Part shown: piece after piece, positions 41,112-55,689 of the stretch
How the letters are laid out: each line of letters starts with the position of its first letter
Position numbering within the stretch: the first letter of the stretch is position 1
Assembly (NCBI RefSeq): GCF_007655135.1
Contig: NC_045129.1
Location: 4,774,001 to 4,838,000 of the forward strand
Source: Punica granatum
Taxonomy: Eukaryota > Streptophyta > Magnoliopsida > Myrtales > Lythraceae
DNA length: 64,000 nucleotides
Reading direction: 5' to 3'
Made by a program: the position numbers and the translations under genes
The notes under the pieces: model-generated
Database searches by the model: none
Seen by the model: only the letters and a program-made list of their open reading frames with translations
What the model was told of the DNA's origin: nothing

Positions 41112-41567
41112 CACCGAAAAGAGAGACCACGATTCAAATCATCCTCTCAATATGCAGAGTTTATAGAAGAACATATCTGTTGTGGCGCATAGATGAAGAA
41201 TTCTTGTTAAGCAAACAACAAAGAAGATTTCATCTAACGTGATAGAAAGTCTGGAAGTCTAAAAACAGCTCTTTGCTCTCTCTATGTGATGGGGCCTGGC
41301 GTATGATTAGTGGTACATCCAGTGGGGGTTGTGTATAATCCTTTCTAAGTGATGGGAGCGAAGAACTCGGAATGTTTTACGAATTGTACAGAACTGCTTC
41401 TAGCTCCAGCAGTAAAATGGATGTTCTTGCACTCCGATGAGCCTCGAGTTTCGTTTCCCGTGTGACTCATGAAAAAGCAAAGACTAACGAGCATGGACAA
41501 TAGCACAGATTGTGAAAAAGCAAAGACCAACGACCATGGACAATTAGCACATATTGAACACAACAAT
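41112..41567. other. Convergent 3' flanks
   Basis: This 456-bp stretch separates the stop codons of the RPL18a-like gene and the aminopeptidase. It contains a degenerate direct repeat (AAAAAGCAAAGAC, ACCATGGACAAT words near 41470-41545). No gene was seen. Confidence 0.55.
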
Positions 41568-44500
41568 TCATCCCTTGCATGCTAGCTGTTTGATTAGGTC
41601 TTCGAGAGACTTCTCTCGCTTGATGCTTCGGACCCACCTTGCTTTGACTCGAACTTGCTCGATGCTTTGCTCCAAGTTCATGGAAAATGCAGGACTCATT
41701 CGGCCAGCGAAGAACTCCTTAACCTCATCAGCCTTCTCGTCGCTAGAAAACTGACATATGACATGGGGTTCAGAGGTATTAGAACATCATTTTCCGGACA
41801 TACTTCAGGAAGAACATTGCATAAGCGATTCCTACATATTGCAGTATTCAAACAGCACGAGGCTATATTACGCACGAGAAAAACGTATGATCCTAAAATG
41901 AGATGACTATGGTTTCTTTAAAATAACGTCAATTCCAGCGACATAAGAAGGATTGGGTGTAATATTTTAGGTTGGTTCTTCACTGACCGGGCTAACGATT
42001 CCGACTATGAAGTTCGGGAGGAGAACACCAGTCCCGTATTTCTTCAGAATGAAGTCCCAGTTCTCCTGCATTTAAGACCCACAGCATTCATATTCTTCGT
42101 TTTGCAGAAGTAACATTTTCATATTAAGTTCGGGCAGATTACTCTAGGAAAGTACCATCTCCGCAGAGCAATTTTAAACTTTCGAGCCCTACCGTAAAAA
42201 GATAGCATACCTTAAACCACTTCCACGCTGTTTCGCGTCCTTCTAAGCTTATCTGAGCTAGCCCGTAAACGATATCTTGATTACGAACCTGAAGCAGGCA
42301 ATCAAAAGACGTTTGATGAGCATAGACTTTCAGCTCATAAGCGATTATGCGTTGGTTCACTGTGCCTTACCTGGTCAGATACTAGAAAGTTCAGAACCTC
42401 TAAAACAATATCTGGATCAGGAGAAAATGCCAGGAAACCTGTGTTGAACGGACGTTGATTAAATCCTGTTTCGATCGGCAAAAAGAGAAAGGCTTATAAT
42501 ATTGTTCGAGCTTACGCAGAATCCTTTCCCTTTCCTGCACGGTATCAGCTTCCCTGTATATTCTCAGAAGGGACTCGAAGTGATCTCGGTTTGAGGCGGT
42601 GGTGTTCCTCATTATAGAAATATAAGCAGCCTGTAAAGAACTTAAAATGTAGATAGAAAGCAATCGTATTCAAAGATATTAATTGAATGTAAAAAGGAGG
42701 AGTCAATTCGAACTGCTGCGTTTTCTTTACCCTTTTCGTGTCAGCAGAGCGGAGCGGGGTGTCCTTATCGTTAAGTAATGACTTAAAGCGCCTTAACGCT
42801 TCCTTGTGAATTGTCTCATCCCCGAAATTAGCCATGGCCATCAAGACTTCTCCCCTCGACAGTACATCTAAATGAGACTCCCCAGGTTTGGCTTCCCAGC
42901 CTAACTTTCTGCAGGAAAAAAGCCTATCAAATTGGAGTATCTGCTACTTTAATAAGGACGTGATGAGCTTCCTCACTATTTTTCAATCTCCCGACTTCAA
43001 AACACGAGTTTACCTATTTTTATCGACGAAAAACAGAATCAAGACTGTGCAGCACATAATCGAAGATACTTGAATTTTATATAAATTGGAAAAAGCTTTC
43101 CTGGTTTTCTGCTACCAAATAAGGCTATGTTTCACCTTGTTTACCAGACAGTAAGGAACACGATCGAGACTTTTTGAAGTAAAATGACTGGAAAGATTTG
43201 CAGTGGTGATTTTCTACATAAAGGTAGAAAGTCTTAACTTACTTGGCAGAAAACAGGAGGAGATTTGTACAAAATCGTTTCAAGTTGTCCACTGAACTCG
43301 GGATCGCGTTGTGGCATATCCTCACTGCACTGTAACATACGTGTTGCATGGTTTAGAGCGTGTATATATTAGGACCTAGAAATGGAAGTCAAAGAATATA
43401 AAAAGTAAATACATTAAACTCACATCGATGAGTTTTGATAGCACAATGTAATCGAGCTCTTTCTTGTATACATCCATCAAAGTTAGCAGAGATGACAATG
43501 GCAGATCACAACCCTCGCAAAGAGCGAATGCATCATCCAAGATCCCTAAAAAAGGATTAAGAAGGCATCTATCAGAACTTCTGTTAGTTCGGGTAATAGA
43601 TATTCTGTTAGTTCGGCTAAATGAGATAGAAATTGTCTTTAGGCCTCTCGTACTCATCAAGAGAGGAGGGTCTCTGAGTTTTGGAATTGGCAAATGAAAA
43701 AAAACTCGACTACATAAAAATGTTATGCGAGAGACTTATACCGAAGATTCACTTAAAAACATGCTCATAGGATAAGACCGGCAGAAAACACATACCATAC
43801 TTGTCTGTTGCTGTCAGAGAATTGCTTTCTACTGCCTTGCATAATTCAACTGCAAGCTTATGTTCGTACTTGACCCGATAGAAACCACTCTGATCGACAT
43901 TCACCTTAACCCATCTTTGTCCATCCGAAGAATCAAAAAAGTCGCACAAGTCCACTTCTGCAACTTTTGTTTCCAGAAGAAACTTCTTAGTTCTGCTGTA
44001 TGAACCGATACATAAGGTTATCGGAATGATCCACTGTCCTTCACCATGTGATCCTGATGAGAGGAACGGTGACTGCAGAGAAGAAGGTAAAACTTATGGC
44101 AGTTAATATTGAAGCAGATAATGTGCTTTGTTACGATAGCTTTCGAGATCTAACCTGTTCAACTTCCAAGATATGACCCTTTAACTTCACCGAGATGACA
44201 GGATAACCTTTACGCTTTGTCCAAGTGTTCATCATGGCATTCACTTTAACACCAGTTTCCTCAGTAAGAACATTCCATAGATCTTCAGTTTTCGCATTCT
44301 TCCACGCGTATCTTTTTATGTACGAGCTCAATGATTTCTGTGATGAAGTTTATAACAAGCAACAGAGGTATCAATGGATGAATGGGTCCTACTATAACCG
44401 TGGAAATATAGTTATTAAACTAAGATGAACACCATTACCTGAAAAACTTTGTCTCCGAGATAATCCTGCAACATTCTGATGACTGCTGATCCCTTCTTAT

Positions 44501-46810
44501 AGCTTATTGCGTCAAATATCTCAAGGACCGACCGAGCTTGGGATACTTCTATCTGAAAATCACCCACGACGACATGGGTAACATATTGCAGAGGTCCTGA
44601 TATGCTTTAATTGCCTTATCCAAAAAGTTCTTTTTTGAGTGAACGTATGCATGATCACTTGACCGTCTCCATACAGAGAAGAAAAATGAAGCTTCGTCTT
44701 GAGAAGTTCAGTTAGAGAGATTTTATTCTCTGTCTCGAGTAATCTTCCAAGTTTCAGTAGAAGAGAGAATATTAAGTACTTGATCTCGGTATGAATCGGG
44801 TCATTACCTCGATAGGATGAGAGTTCTCAAGTGCATCCATGTGCAGTCCACCAGTACTCTGTTGCAGAAATTGAGTCCATATTTTCCATTCTGGAAAAAA
44901 CCGATCGGTTGCCATATAGCTGACCTGAGAAACAGAAGGTATGGAACTGTAATAATCTTCGTAAACCATTCTCGATATCCAAAGTTGGTGCAGCAGCACT
45001 AAAAGCCTAAGCTTTTACAACGTAATCTTATCAGTTTCAAATGGAATGTAAACATAAATAGATCGGTATTATTCCATGTATTCACACACTCGCAATGCTC
45101 AACTTACCCATGTTGCGAAACCTTCATTCAGCCATAAATGGGTCCACCATTCCATTGTCACAAGATTGCCGAACCAGTGATGAGCAACTTCATGTGTCAC
45201 GACAATCGTGAGCTGAAGCAGAACAGTTCAAAGCCGAGAACAGGAAAAAGAAAACAAAGAAACAACTCATTATAAAGTATTTGTCGGAATAGAAGTAGAC
45301 CAGAACTTACCCGTTGCTTCTTGGCAGCAGTGGATAGCAACTCATCGTGAAGCAGCTCGTTTTCGCGATAAATGATCAAACCATTGTTTTCCATGGCCCC
45401 ACCTGAGAACTCGGGGACTGCAACCATATCCAACTTAGGCAGCGGGTATGGCATGGAAAAGTACCTATCGGATTTGGGAAAAGAATTGCTGTCAAATCGG
45501 AAGTGATATTCCCATTTCCTTTTTTTTTTTTGTGTGCCAAACAGACCCCAAAAGCATCTGAATGAGAATGAAGATTGGGCAAGAGAAATCCCGAAATGTG
45601 CAATACATACTCAGAAAATAGCTCAAGTGCCTTCACAGCGAGATGCAAAGCAAACTTCCCGTTATTTCTCTTACCCGGAGGACAATATACACGGACCTTA
45701 ACTCCTGTAGGAAGATCGGGCGGTCAATGAAAAAGACAGGAAAAATGCTAACCAGATTGAAGTAGCAAGAAATTATCGAAGATCTTGTACCATCAACTGT
45801 TGTATCCTCGATATGTTCAAATAAACCAACCACCAGGGCCACCAAATAAGTCGACATCGGTGGGGATTCTTCAAAATAAACAGTCTTGAAATTCCCATCG
45901 AGCTTCTCTTCTATAACGGGCATATTGGACAAGGCAGTCAGCTCTGGGGGCACATCAAGTGTGATCCTGAAGGTGGCCTGTTTAGATATTATGCGAAGTG
46001 TATCTTATCAACTATTTTGAAAATGGAGTTTCCGCTGGAAAATCTGGAAGCATTTAATGAAAACAATCAGCACACATACCTTAAGAGCGGGTTCATCCCA
46101 GCAAGGAAAGCACCGTCTTGCCTCCACAGCTTCAAACTGGGTAGTAGCCATATTCTTCTCTTGTCTTCCAACCACGTACGAACTGTGTTCAGCTCATCAT
46201 AACAATTACATTGACAGGAACGAGAACAATCACATTTGGCAAAACAACTAAAGAGACGGACCAACTTCGTGAAGTACGTCAAATCATATTCGAAAGAAAT
46301 TATCGTGAATCCAATGAAATACGGAGGAGAAAGAACTACCTACCATCTATAGAGACCCTTCAACTGACTATTGAGGACCCCGGAGAACTGAACTGCCAGC
46401 ACTCCTTCTCCAACACCAAGCACTTCGTCGAAACCCAATACCAATATCTCATCATCCTCACCCAAGGCAACGTCACAGGGACGAATCCTCTGCACATCAG
46501 AGGACATCAGATGTAAGTCTAAGGGAAAGACAGATCCCTCCAGCAACCCGGAATCAATCAGAACTGACAGTAACCATATCTAACACTGATCAAATACCTT
46601 CTGGGCAGAGCTGTTGGTGGCAAAGAACACTTCGCCAATGTCGAGCTCGAGGGCATTGAGGACGAGGAACCTGGTCTCCTTGACTATGTGGAGGTTAATC
46701 CGCAGGGTACCGGAGAAAGTGCAGGATGTCAGGTCGAGTTTCAAGTGGAGATCGTAGTGGCTCGGGATGGCAAACTTCGGGAGCCTCGTTAGGCCCTTGA
46801 ATTGATCCAT
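41568..46810 (-). CDS. APM1: M1 zinc aminopeptidase (plant aminopeptidase M1, puromycin-sensitive type)
   Basis: This is a neutral metallopeptidase removing N-terminal residues. The Arabidopsis orthologue APM1 is membrane-associated and needed for root development. Nineteen exons on the minus strand: 46598-46810, 46344-46489, 46080-46182, 45791-45977, 45611-45704, 45311-45464, 45108-45212, 44808-44924, 44439-44552, 44155-44337, 43796-44072, 43424-43545, 43243-about 43340, 42731-42908, 42516-42630, 42371-42438, 42211-42288, 41988-42065 and 41568-41750. Together they give about 870 aa (Arabidopsis about 879). Visible motifs are [15 protein letters not shown] (270-274), and zinc site HEVAH (306-310) with the third ligand in NEGFATW exactly 18 residues later (Glu329). 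The C-terminal ERAP1-like helical domain contains EVLNFLVSD and [17 protein letters not shown]. Exon 13 has no AG at the frame-consistent acceptor, see findings. If that site cannot be spliced the gene is damaged. Everything else is intact. Confidence 0.92.
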
Positions 46811-49342
<2,532 letters not shown>

Positions 49343-49716
49343 ATAGTAGATGCTAATTATTAGCAATCTATTTAGCAGCAATTTTGTCTCCTCATATGTC
49401 GATTTTGCTGCATCGTTGGTTTAGACACGGATCGTTTTAAGGTTGCTGTTTTGTAGTTTCGGCTTTTAGAACGTTTGTACCTTTGTCCGCTGCGTGGTCA
49501 TACTGCCAGTGGGATGTGAAACCGGATTTTGGGTCGAGCTATTGGTTGTCTGTTTGGGCGCTTGTTAAGAAAAGCCTCCCATCCTAAATAAGGGTCCATT
49601 TCATTAGACCATTTTAGAATTGATCTTGGTTAGGCATTATCTTGTCGAGTGATGATGTATCATCTTTTGATTGTTTTCATGGCACTCTCTTGTCTTAATG
49701 TCGTAAATACAAGTAA
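49343..49716 (+). other. Threonine synthase 3' flank
   Basis: T-rich 3' UTR-like sequence with no further gene. Confidence 0.55.
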
Positions 49717-50075
49717 AACCGGAGTCTGAAGCAATCCAAGGCCAGAGGGCTGGAAGCCACGATCACCTTGTCCACCCGATTGATATACTCTACAAGGCAT
49801 CAAAGTCCAAGTTCGATGTCTGCAGGTATTTAGCGAGACTCTAGACTGTATTTATGAGGATGAGAATATCATCCGGAACCGAGTAATATCCAGTCCTTGC
49901 AGTGATTGCACATGTATCAAATATCGAACATGAACTAGCAAAAATCAATACTTGATACATTGATACACATATTTAACTCAGGCCTACATAAAACAGAGCC
50001 AGACCAATCTAAAGACTCGGAATTTACCGCAGTTTCTTCTGAGGGTGCAGCTATCATCGCTACTGGCTCCGTTAA
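49717..50075 (-). pseudogene. F-box gene remnant, 5' part only
   Basis: Compared with the F-box gene at 60.6-62.4 kb, this block matches in order on the minus strand. First comes the short first exon (about 50019-50071, equivalent to MATGSMMAATSEETV). Then come the stretch around the start of exon 2 (near 49860-49900) and the part coding for the DFDAS and VDQVIVASQAPVLDCFRV regions (about 49717-49815). Most of the F-box itself is deleted. No open frame remains. It is a decayed family member pointing towards threonine synthase. Confidence 0.7.
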
Positions 50076-51355
50076 GATTAGATATTAGACGTCTAACTGT
50101 TGTCTCCCGCAAGTATACGAGTCGTGCAAGTAATAAAGAGATGAGTTGAGTACTGTTTCCACAAGGAGTTAATTTAATATATTTGCTAATCACTAAAATT
50201 ATCACACCCCAATATTAGCCAAGCCAATCGATTATGTGAGATGCACATTAAAAACAGGACACTAACTAAGTTGCTATCTAGATTAAATATCGTAAATCAA
50301 GGATTAGGAAATCTAGGGTCTCAACTTCCCTCGATGCTTTCTTTAACCTCACTCACGCTCTCTCTCGCGTTCTTGAATGACCGAATGCACTATCCCGAGA
50401 TTCAAAATTCACTCTTAGGTATCTTTCGAATTGCCTAGGAGATATATCTATCTAAACAATGTCTCTATATTCCTATGAGAACCAAGATCTAAATAGATTC
50501 ATTTAGTTTCAATCCCGATAACGGATGCCTAAGGCAAGCACGTATATTTCTATCGATACTTGCGAAACAACCCGACTAACAACTAGACAAAGATCGAACA
50601 AAGGCTATTCCATCCCCAATCCAAACCCTAGCTTACTCCTTCGAGTTTACTAAAACAATGAGATTGATGGCCACACAATCATGAGCGTTAAGTACGGGAT
50701 GAAATAAGCACATATATTCATTCAACAAACCAATCAAGAGAGTATCCTGAAGTTAGTCCACATCGAGCTCCATCGATGCCCTAGAACAAGAGTTTAGCTC
50801 ATGGCTATGGATTTCATCATTTCATCAAAAGACATCATTACACAAGAGAAAAGTAGAGTGTATAGATGAAGAGAAAAAAAACTCTAGAAGTCGATGTCTC
50901 GACTTGAGTTCAAGTTCTTCTTCTTCTTGTCAAACTTGGATGCACCTCCTCCTCCTTTTCTTCTTGTCTGTCCTGTTTTTCTTTGCTCTGATTTTCAGCT
51001 CTGTCTACTCTCTTCTTCACTTATGAACACCAAAGTAGAGAGAAAATGAGAGATAGAGACCACCTCCTCCTCCTTACGTCCTCCCCTTTCTTTTACGGAC
51101 TCCTGCAGCCTCTTCAAGCTTGTCTTATTTTCCTTGTTCCAAGTCGCTCTTGCATCAATTACAATCTTCTTTCTTTGTTTCTTCCTCGTAAATGAAGCTC
51201 CAGCATGGATAAGGTGTATCCACTTGTGCTTGAGAGGGGTCCCACACTTGAAAAGTTGGCTCGACGTCGGTTCTTGAGAGGAAAACCGACAGACAGAGGA
51301 AGTTGCAACTTCCTCCAAGAGATGCAGCCTGAGTCTTCTCCTGCCCAAAGCTAGA

Positions 51356-51403
51356 GTTGCGACTTCCAGAAAACGTTGCAACTTCCAGAAAACGTTGCAA
51401 CTT
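51356..51403. repeat. 19-bp tandem repeat
   Basis: The unit GTTGCAACTTCCAGAAAAC (first copy with GCGAC) occurs 2.5 times in tandem. A further partial copy lies near 51301-51312. Confidence 0.85.
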
Positions 51404-52021
51404 TGGCAGGAGTTGCTATCCTTCTAATGCCCCCATCAAACATGAAAATACATCACCATGAGTACCAAAAACTATCAAAACTCGGACTTAAGATTAAAAA
51501 CTTCCTATGACTCTTATCTAAACCTATAATCATCAAAGATATCAACACATCGAGGACATGGCAACGAATTTGAGCACAATGCGGTATGGAATAACTCTAA
51601 TCCTAAAGAGTTATCACTAACTTCAGGTTTAATTCTCATAATTAGCTGTACTTTTGATTGAAATATTAGTAAGATCGAAATTACGGATAGTTTGTGGTTC
51701 AGAGAATCTATACATATTATAAAGGTTGGTCTATGATGCATGAATTTTCAACATGTTCTGCTTTTGTTGCAAATCCTAGCACGAGCAGTAAATTCGTTTT
51801 GGACTCGAAAACTCGAAACTGATATGATCACGTGAACTGGAGCTGTCCAGAATGAGTCGATCATTCAAATGTACCTTTTGGCATATACGATGGGGATCGA
51901 TAGGAACAGGACATACTAGTTGCTAATTCTGTTACACATCAAATAAATTAAAAGTAAAATAGAAAAGAAAAAAATAACTCATTTTCCAATCCATACTTTC
52001 AAAACTGAATAAATGATATAC

Positions 52022-52089
52022 TTTTGTCATAAAGTTTTTATTCCTGTGGACATGTTTTTGTCATAGAGTTTCTATTCCTGTGGACATGT
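52022..52089. repeat. 34-bp tandem duplication
   Basis: Two adjacent units, 52022-52055 and 52056-52089, share TTTTGTCATA(A/G)AGTTT and ATTCCTGTGGACATG. They lie about 130 bp before the coiled-coil ORF. Confidence 0.85.
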
Positions 52090-52216
52090 TAATCTCGCTG
52101 TGGGCATGTTGATCCCTTTTGCTCATGCAATTGGTGTTCAAATTTGTTATAAATAAAACAATTTCTTTAATCTGTGATCCACAACTCTTCTCGAGCAAAC
52201 ATCTCAAAAAGGGGAA

Positions 52217-52642
52217 ATGCCTTCTGACAAGGTTTCGGCACTACGTCATCTTGAGAGCTTGCATGTCGAGCTCCGTCGGCAAAACGCAAAAGCAGATTGC
52301 CTCCCAGATCAAATTAGCCAAGCTGAAGCCGCACACAAAAAGGACCTGCTAGACTCACTAGAGCGCGAGAAGAAGAATGTCATCCGCCGCATGGCTGAAC
52401 TTGAAGATGAAATTGCCAACCAAAGGCAAAAACTCGTGCAGTGGGGTCACATTCAAGTCGAAAAGATTGAAGATGCTGACATAGCCATATCGTACCTAGC
52501 TGATAGTGGGCTGCCCATAGCTCCAGACGAGACTCTCGATTCAAGGCATTGTAAGAAGCTCCACAAAAAGCTTGTTGAATTGAAGAGTGAAAAGGAATAT
52601 GGGTTGAAAATCGAGGTGCTTGAGGAGGCACCACGAATCTAA
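52217..52642 (+). CDS. Hypothetical coiled-coil protein
   Basis: An uninterrupted 141-codon frame. The product is strongly charged and mostly helical. Residues about 5-75 have heptad-like spacing (HLESLHVELRRQNA, DLLDSLEREKKNVIRRMAEL, EIANQRQKLVQW). A short non-helical region follows (ISYLADSGLPIAPDE), then a second charged helix (HKKLVELKSEKEYGLKIEVL). I do not recognise the family. Composition and codon use are unlike the surrounding AT-rich DNA, which argues for present or recent coding. It could be an intact small gene or the C-terminal exon of a larger transposon-linked or host protein. No partner exon was found nearby. Confidence 0.5.
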   Translation: MPSDKVSALRHLESLHVELRRQNAKADCLPDQISQAEAAHKKDLLDSLEREKKNVIRRMAELEDEIANQRQKLVQWGHIQVEKIEDADIAISYLADSGLPIAPDETLDSRHCKKLHKKLVELKSEKEYGLKIEVLEEAPRI

Positions 52643-53139
52643 TTGTAACGTTTGAAATATTTATCTATACTGAGGTACATGATTGAAATAAGAAAGATAA
52701 GAATGTTCTGCTTGTTAATTGCATTTCACTATGAGATATTATAGCATGAATTTATTTATGAAATCACAACCACCGTTAGTAAGGGCAAACATATGACCAT
52801 TGATCTCTCCCTGGTATGTAAGTTGTGAATGGGCAATAAAAATATAGTAAATAACAATATATGACAAGCAAATTATTATATTATAAATAACAGTACAGAT
52901 AATCAAAATTAATAACACCTAGTTGCAAAGTAAACCAACATTTTGATATTTGATAGAACTATCAGTGCCCCTTTAATAATTATTTAGAATTTCTTTCTCG
53001 TTGTATCAAGCCTTAAGCCTTCTTTGTAACTGAAAAATGAAATCAATATTTTATAGCTAAATTGCTATGTATTCTCCCACAAAAAGCCACTGCTAATTAA
53101 ATCCAACTTATAATCAACTGAATTTCGGGATACATCCCT
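52643..53139. other. Intergenic, no gene recognised
   Basis: AT-rich, with stops in all frames and no bounded repeat. Confidence 0.55.
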
Positions 53140-53690
53140 TTATGAAGCTCCAGTGCACTATTTAATTGCTTTCTCTTCTAATTCCTTTTCAAGATCATCT
53201 AAAGCATATTATTTCTCCGACTATGCAGCACGTAGATCGATTATAAGCTTCTCAGGTGAATTAGCTATACTGAGCGAGTACAACGCAAGCATGATGTTCT
53301 TTGTAAAACCTCTCAATGTCATAACTTGAAGGGATGGGCGAGAAAACTTGTAAAATCGTTTCGTCTTCAGCTTTACCGACTTCCACGATACGATTTATGA
53401 CAAAGAAAAAAAATACATGCAACAAACCAAATTTAAACTTAACGATCCTTTGAATATGAAAATATATTTAAAAAAAACTTCCAGCTTGAGTGCAATGATC
53501 TGATATATAAGGGTGTTTCCCTCCAACTTTAAGAACTCTAAAGCAGGAGCTATTTTCATCAAGAAAGTTAAACCATAGAGTCTTGGGTCACTGTTAAACG
53601 AGTAAACAAGCAGCGCGAGATGCTTCAGATTAGTCATTTCAGGAAGCAATGGTATCACACATATCATATGGAATGTCAACGATATTAATT
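53140..53690 (-). pseudogene. F-box/LRR gene remnant, 3' part only
   Basis: Read on the minus strand, 53500-53690 encodes VIPLLPEMTNLKHLALLVYSF and then a stretch equal to the HGLTSLIKKAP region of exon 3 of the intact F-box gene. After an intron-like gap, 53140-53390 corresponds to its last exon (KTKRF, HPSL, LIIDLRAA-type words), but with frameshifts and stops. The N-terminal F-box and first LRRs are absent. Reading frame loss and truncation mark it as a pseudogene. Confidence 0.75.
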
Positions 53691-54212
53691 ATAAACTCGA
53701 CAATACTTTTTATGAAGTGATGAATATATCAATTTTCTAATAATATATATATATATATATATAAACACATATGAGAGCAGAACTTATACAGCCCGGTGTG
53801 ATGGCCTTAGAATGTGTAGATTACTTAGTGGTATTTTTTCAAATTTTTAGGGTTCTTCCTTCCTTTTTTTTTGAACTTTTGAATTTTCTAAATATTTATT
53901 TTGATTTTTATATTGATTTTTAATTAAAAAGATGTCTTTTTAATATTTGAAGATATTTTATGATATTTCTTTTCTAAATATTTTATGGTAAAAAAGTATT
54001 TTTCAAATTTTTTCATGAGATGTTGTTAGTTATATCATAATAATAAATCACGAACTTTTGAATATTTAGATTTTAATGAATATTTTCAATAAGATTTATT
54101 TAATAAATATTTTTGAAACTTCTTGAGGAGATATTATCAATAATCCTAATTTTTTTATTTGAGATAAAAATTAATATCTAATTACATCAATATATTAATA
54201 TTTAAAATAAAT

Positions 54213-54492
54213 ATATTAACATATAATTCTTTTGATATTATATGGTTGAATCTTGGTAGTCTTTAATATAGTTAATTCGGTTACCATTAGTCATATTTAC
54301 CTAATATAATGTATTTTTGTTCATCGTAAACCACAATTTATAATTTATTTTAAAGTAAATATATTAACATATATTTCTTTTGATAATATATGGTTGAATC
54401 TTGGTAGTCTTTAATATAGTTAATTTGGTTACCATTAGTCATATATAGCTAATATAATGTATTTTTGTTCATTGTAAACTACAATTTATAAT
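54213..54492. repeat. 148-bp tandem duplication
   Basis: ATATTAACATATA at 54213 and at 54361 start two adjacent units. Both run through TATGGTTGAATCTTGGTAGT and CTAATATAATGTATTTTTGT. Identity by eye is above 90 percent. The second unit is slightly truncated. Confidence 0.85.
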
Positions 54493-54891
54493 AGTTTGAT
54501 ATATATGTATATATATATGTATTATATATAGAATACATAATAAAATTGATAGAAAAAAGATCACCTTATGCATTGTGCAATGCACGAGCTCCACGATTAG
54601 TATTATATTAAAGGGAGCTGAGGCTCGGGCCTAAGTTAATGGCTTCAAAATGTCTAGATGGCTACAGAGCATTTTCATTTTTTTTTGTCTTGCATAATTA
54701 ATTAAACTTTGAATTTTATAAAAATTATTATTGATAATGTTTTGTAGTCTAGAGAATATCTAGTGACATTTTTATATTTTCAATTAAATATTATTGATAA
54801 GATGTGGTTATTCATAAATATTTTTTAAGTTATTGGTAATTATTTGAAATTTTAATTTTTCAAATAAATATAATTGATTGACAAGATTTGG

Positions 54892-54894
<3 letters not shown>

Positions 54895-54958
<64 letters not shown>
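54895..54958. repeat. (CT)n microsatellite
   Basis: An uninterrupted CT dinucleotide run of about 30 units, likely length-polymorphic. Confidence 0.95.
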
Positions 54959-54961
<3 letters not shown>

Positions 54962-55689
54962 CATCATCTCTAATCCCTGCACCAATCTCCAGTTCCATCT
55001 CCAGTTCCCTAAATCATTGAGAATCCAATAACTGTAGCATCTTGTACTCTTTTTAGATTATCTGTTTGAATATTGAAAGAATATATGTACATATATATAT
55101 ATATATAAATATTGTAGCACAGAGAAAACAATCATTATCATTTTTATGACAATTTTCCAGAAATTTCCGTTAATTATCATTTGCTAATGTTTGAGAATAT
55201 CTTCAGATCAAATTAATCATGGAGAGTAGTGAAAAATCATAATAGTCAGTTGGCTTTTATATGTTCATATTTTTGCAAGGAAAGACGATATGAAAGGCTT
55301 CGCAAATTCTGTATTTAGAAATTTAGGAAATTTTCAAAATTTCATATTTTATTACGTGACATGAATAAATTTAATAGTTCAAAATAATCATAAAATACTC
55401 GCAAAATCATTTCAAATGATTGTCTGCGGAATGTGTGAACAACACAATTAGTTCACACTAAAGTTTGTATGACTTTTTTTGGCTTATTAAGAAAAGTCAT
55501 AAATCTGATATAATGAAATGAAAATCATGATAACTAATAAAAAGATACATGTAGTCTTGAGAATTGAACTTCAAAACTCTTGATTACTGGGCGAGAGGAA
55601 GTTCCACTGTTATACGTCCTCTTTTTCAACGTTTGTAAGAATTTGTTAATAGTTCTAAAATTATTAAAAGAAAAAGTAAAAATAATATC

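Larger units (their letters stand above)
50076..52216. other. Intergenic DNA, possible retroelement-derived
   Basis: No domain is recognised. The sequence near 50098-50160 (CCGCAAGTATACGAGTCGTG, then stretches on a started-to-stopped run of AT-rich words) resembles non-coding parts of plant LTR retrotransposons. No LTR pair, primer site or polyprotein is visible. The minus-strand open frames at 50995-51400 are translations of a CT-rich and repeat-containing region, not a convincing gene. Confidence 0.35.

Noticed and set aside
50995..51400. 128-codon minus-strand frame
   Set aside because: It overlaps a CT-rich tract and the 19-bp tandem repeat. Several frames are open at once, so no evidence of coding.
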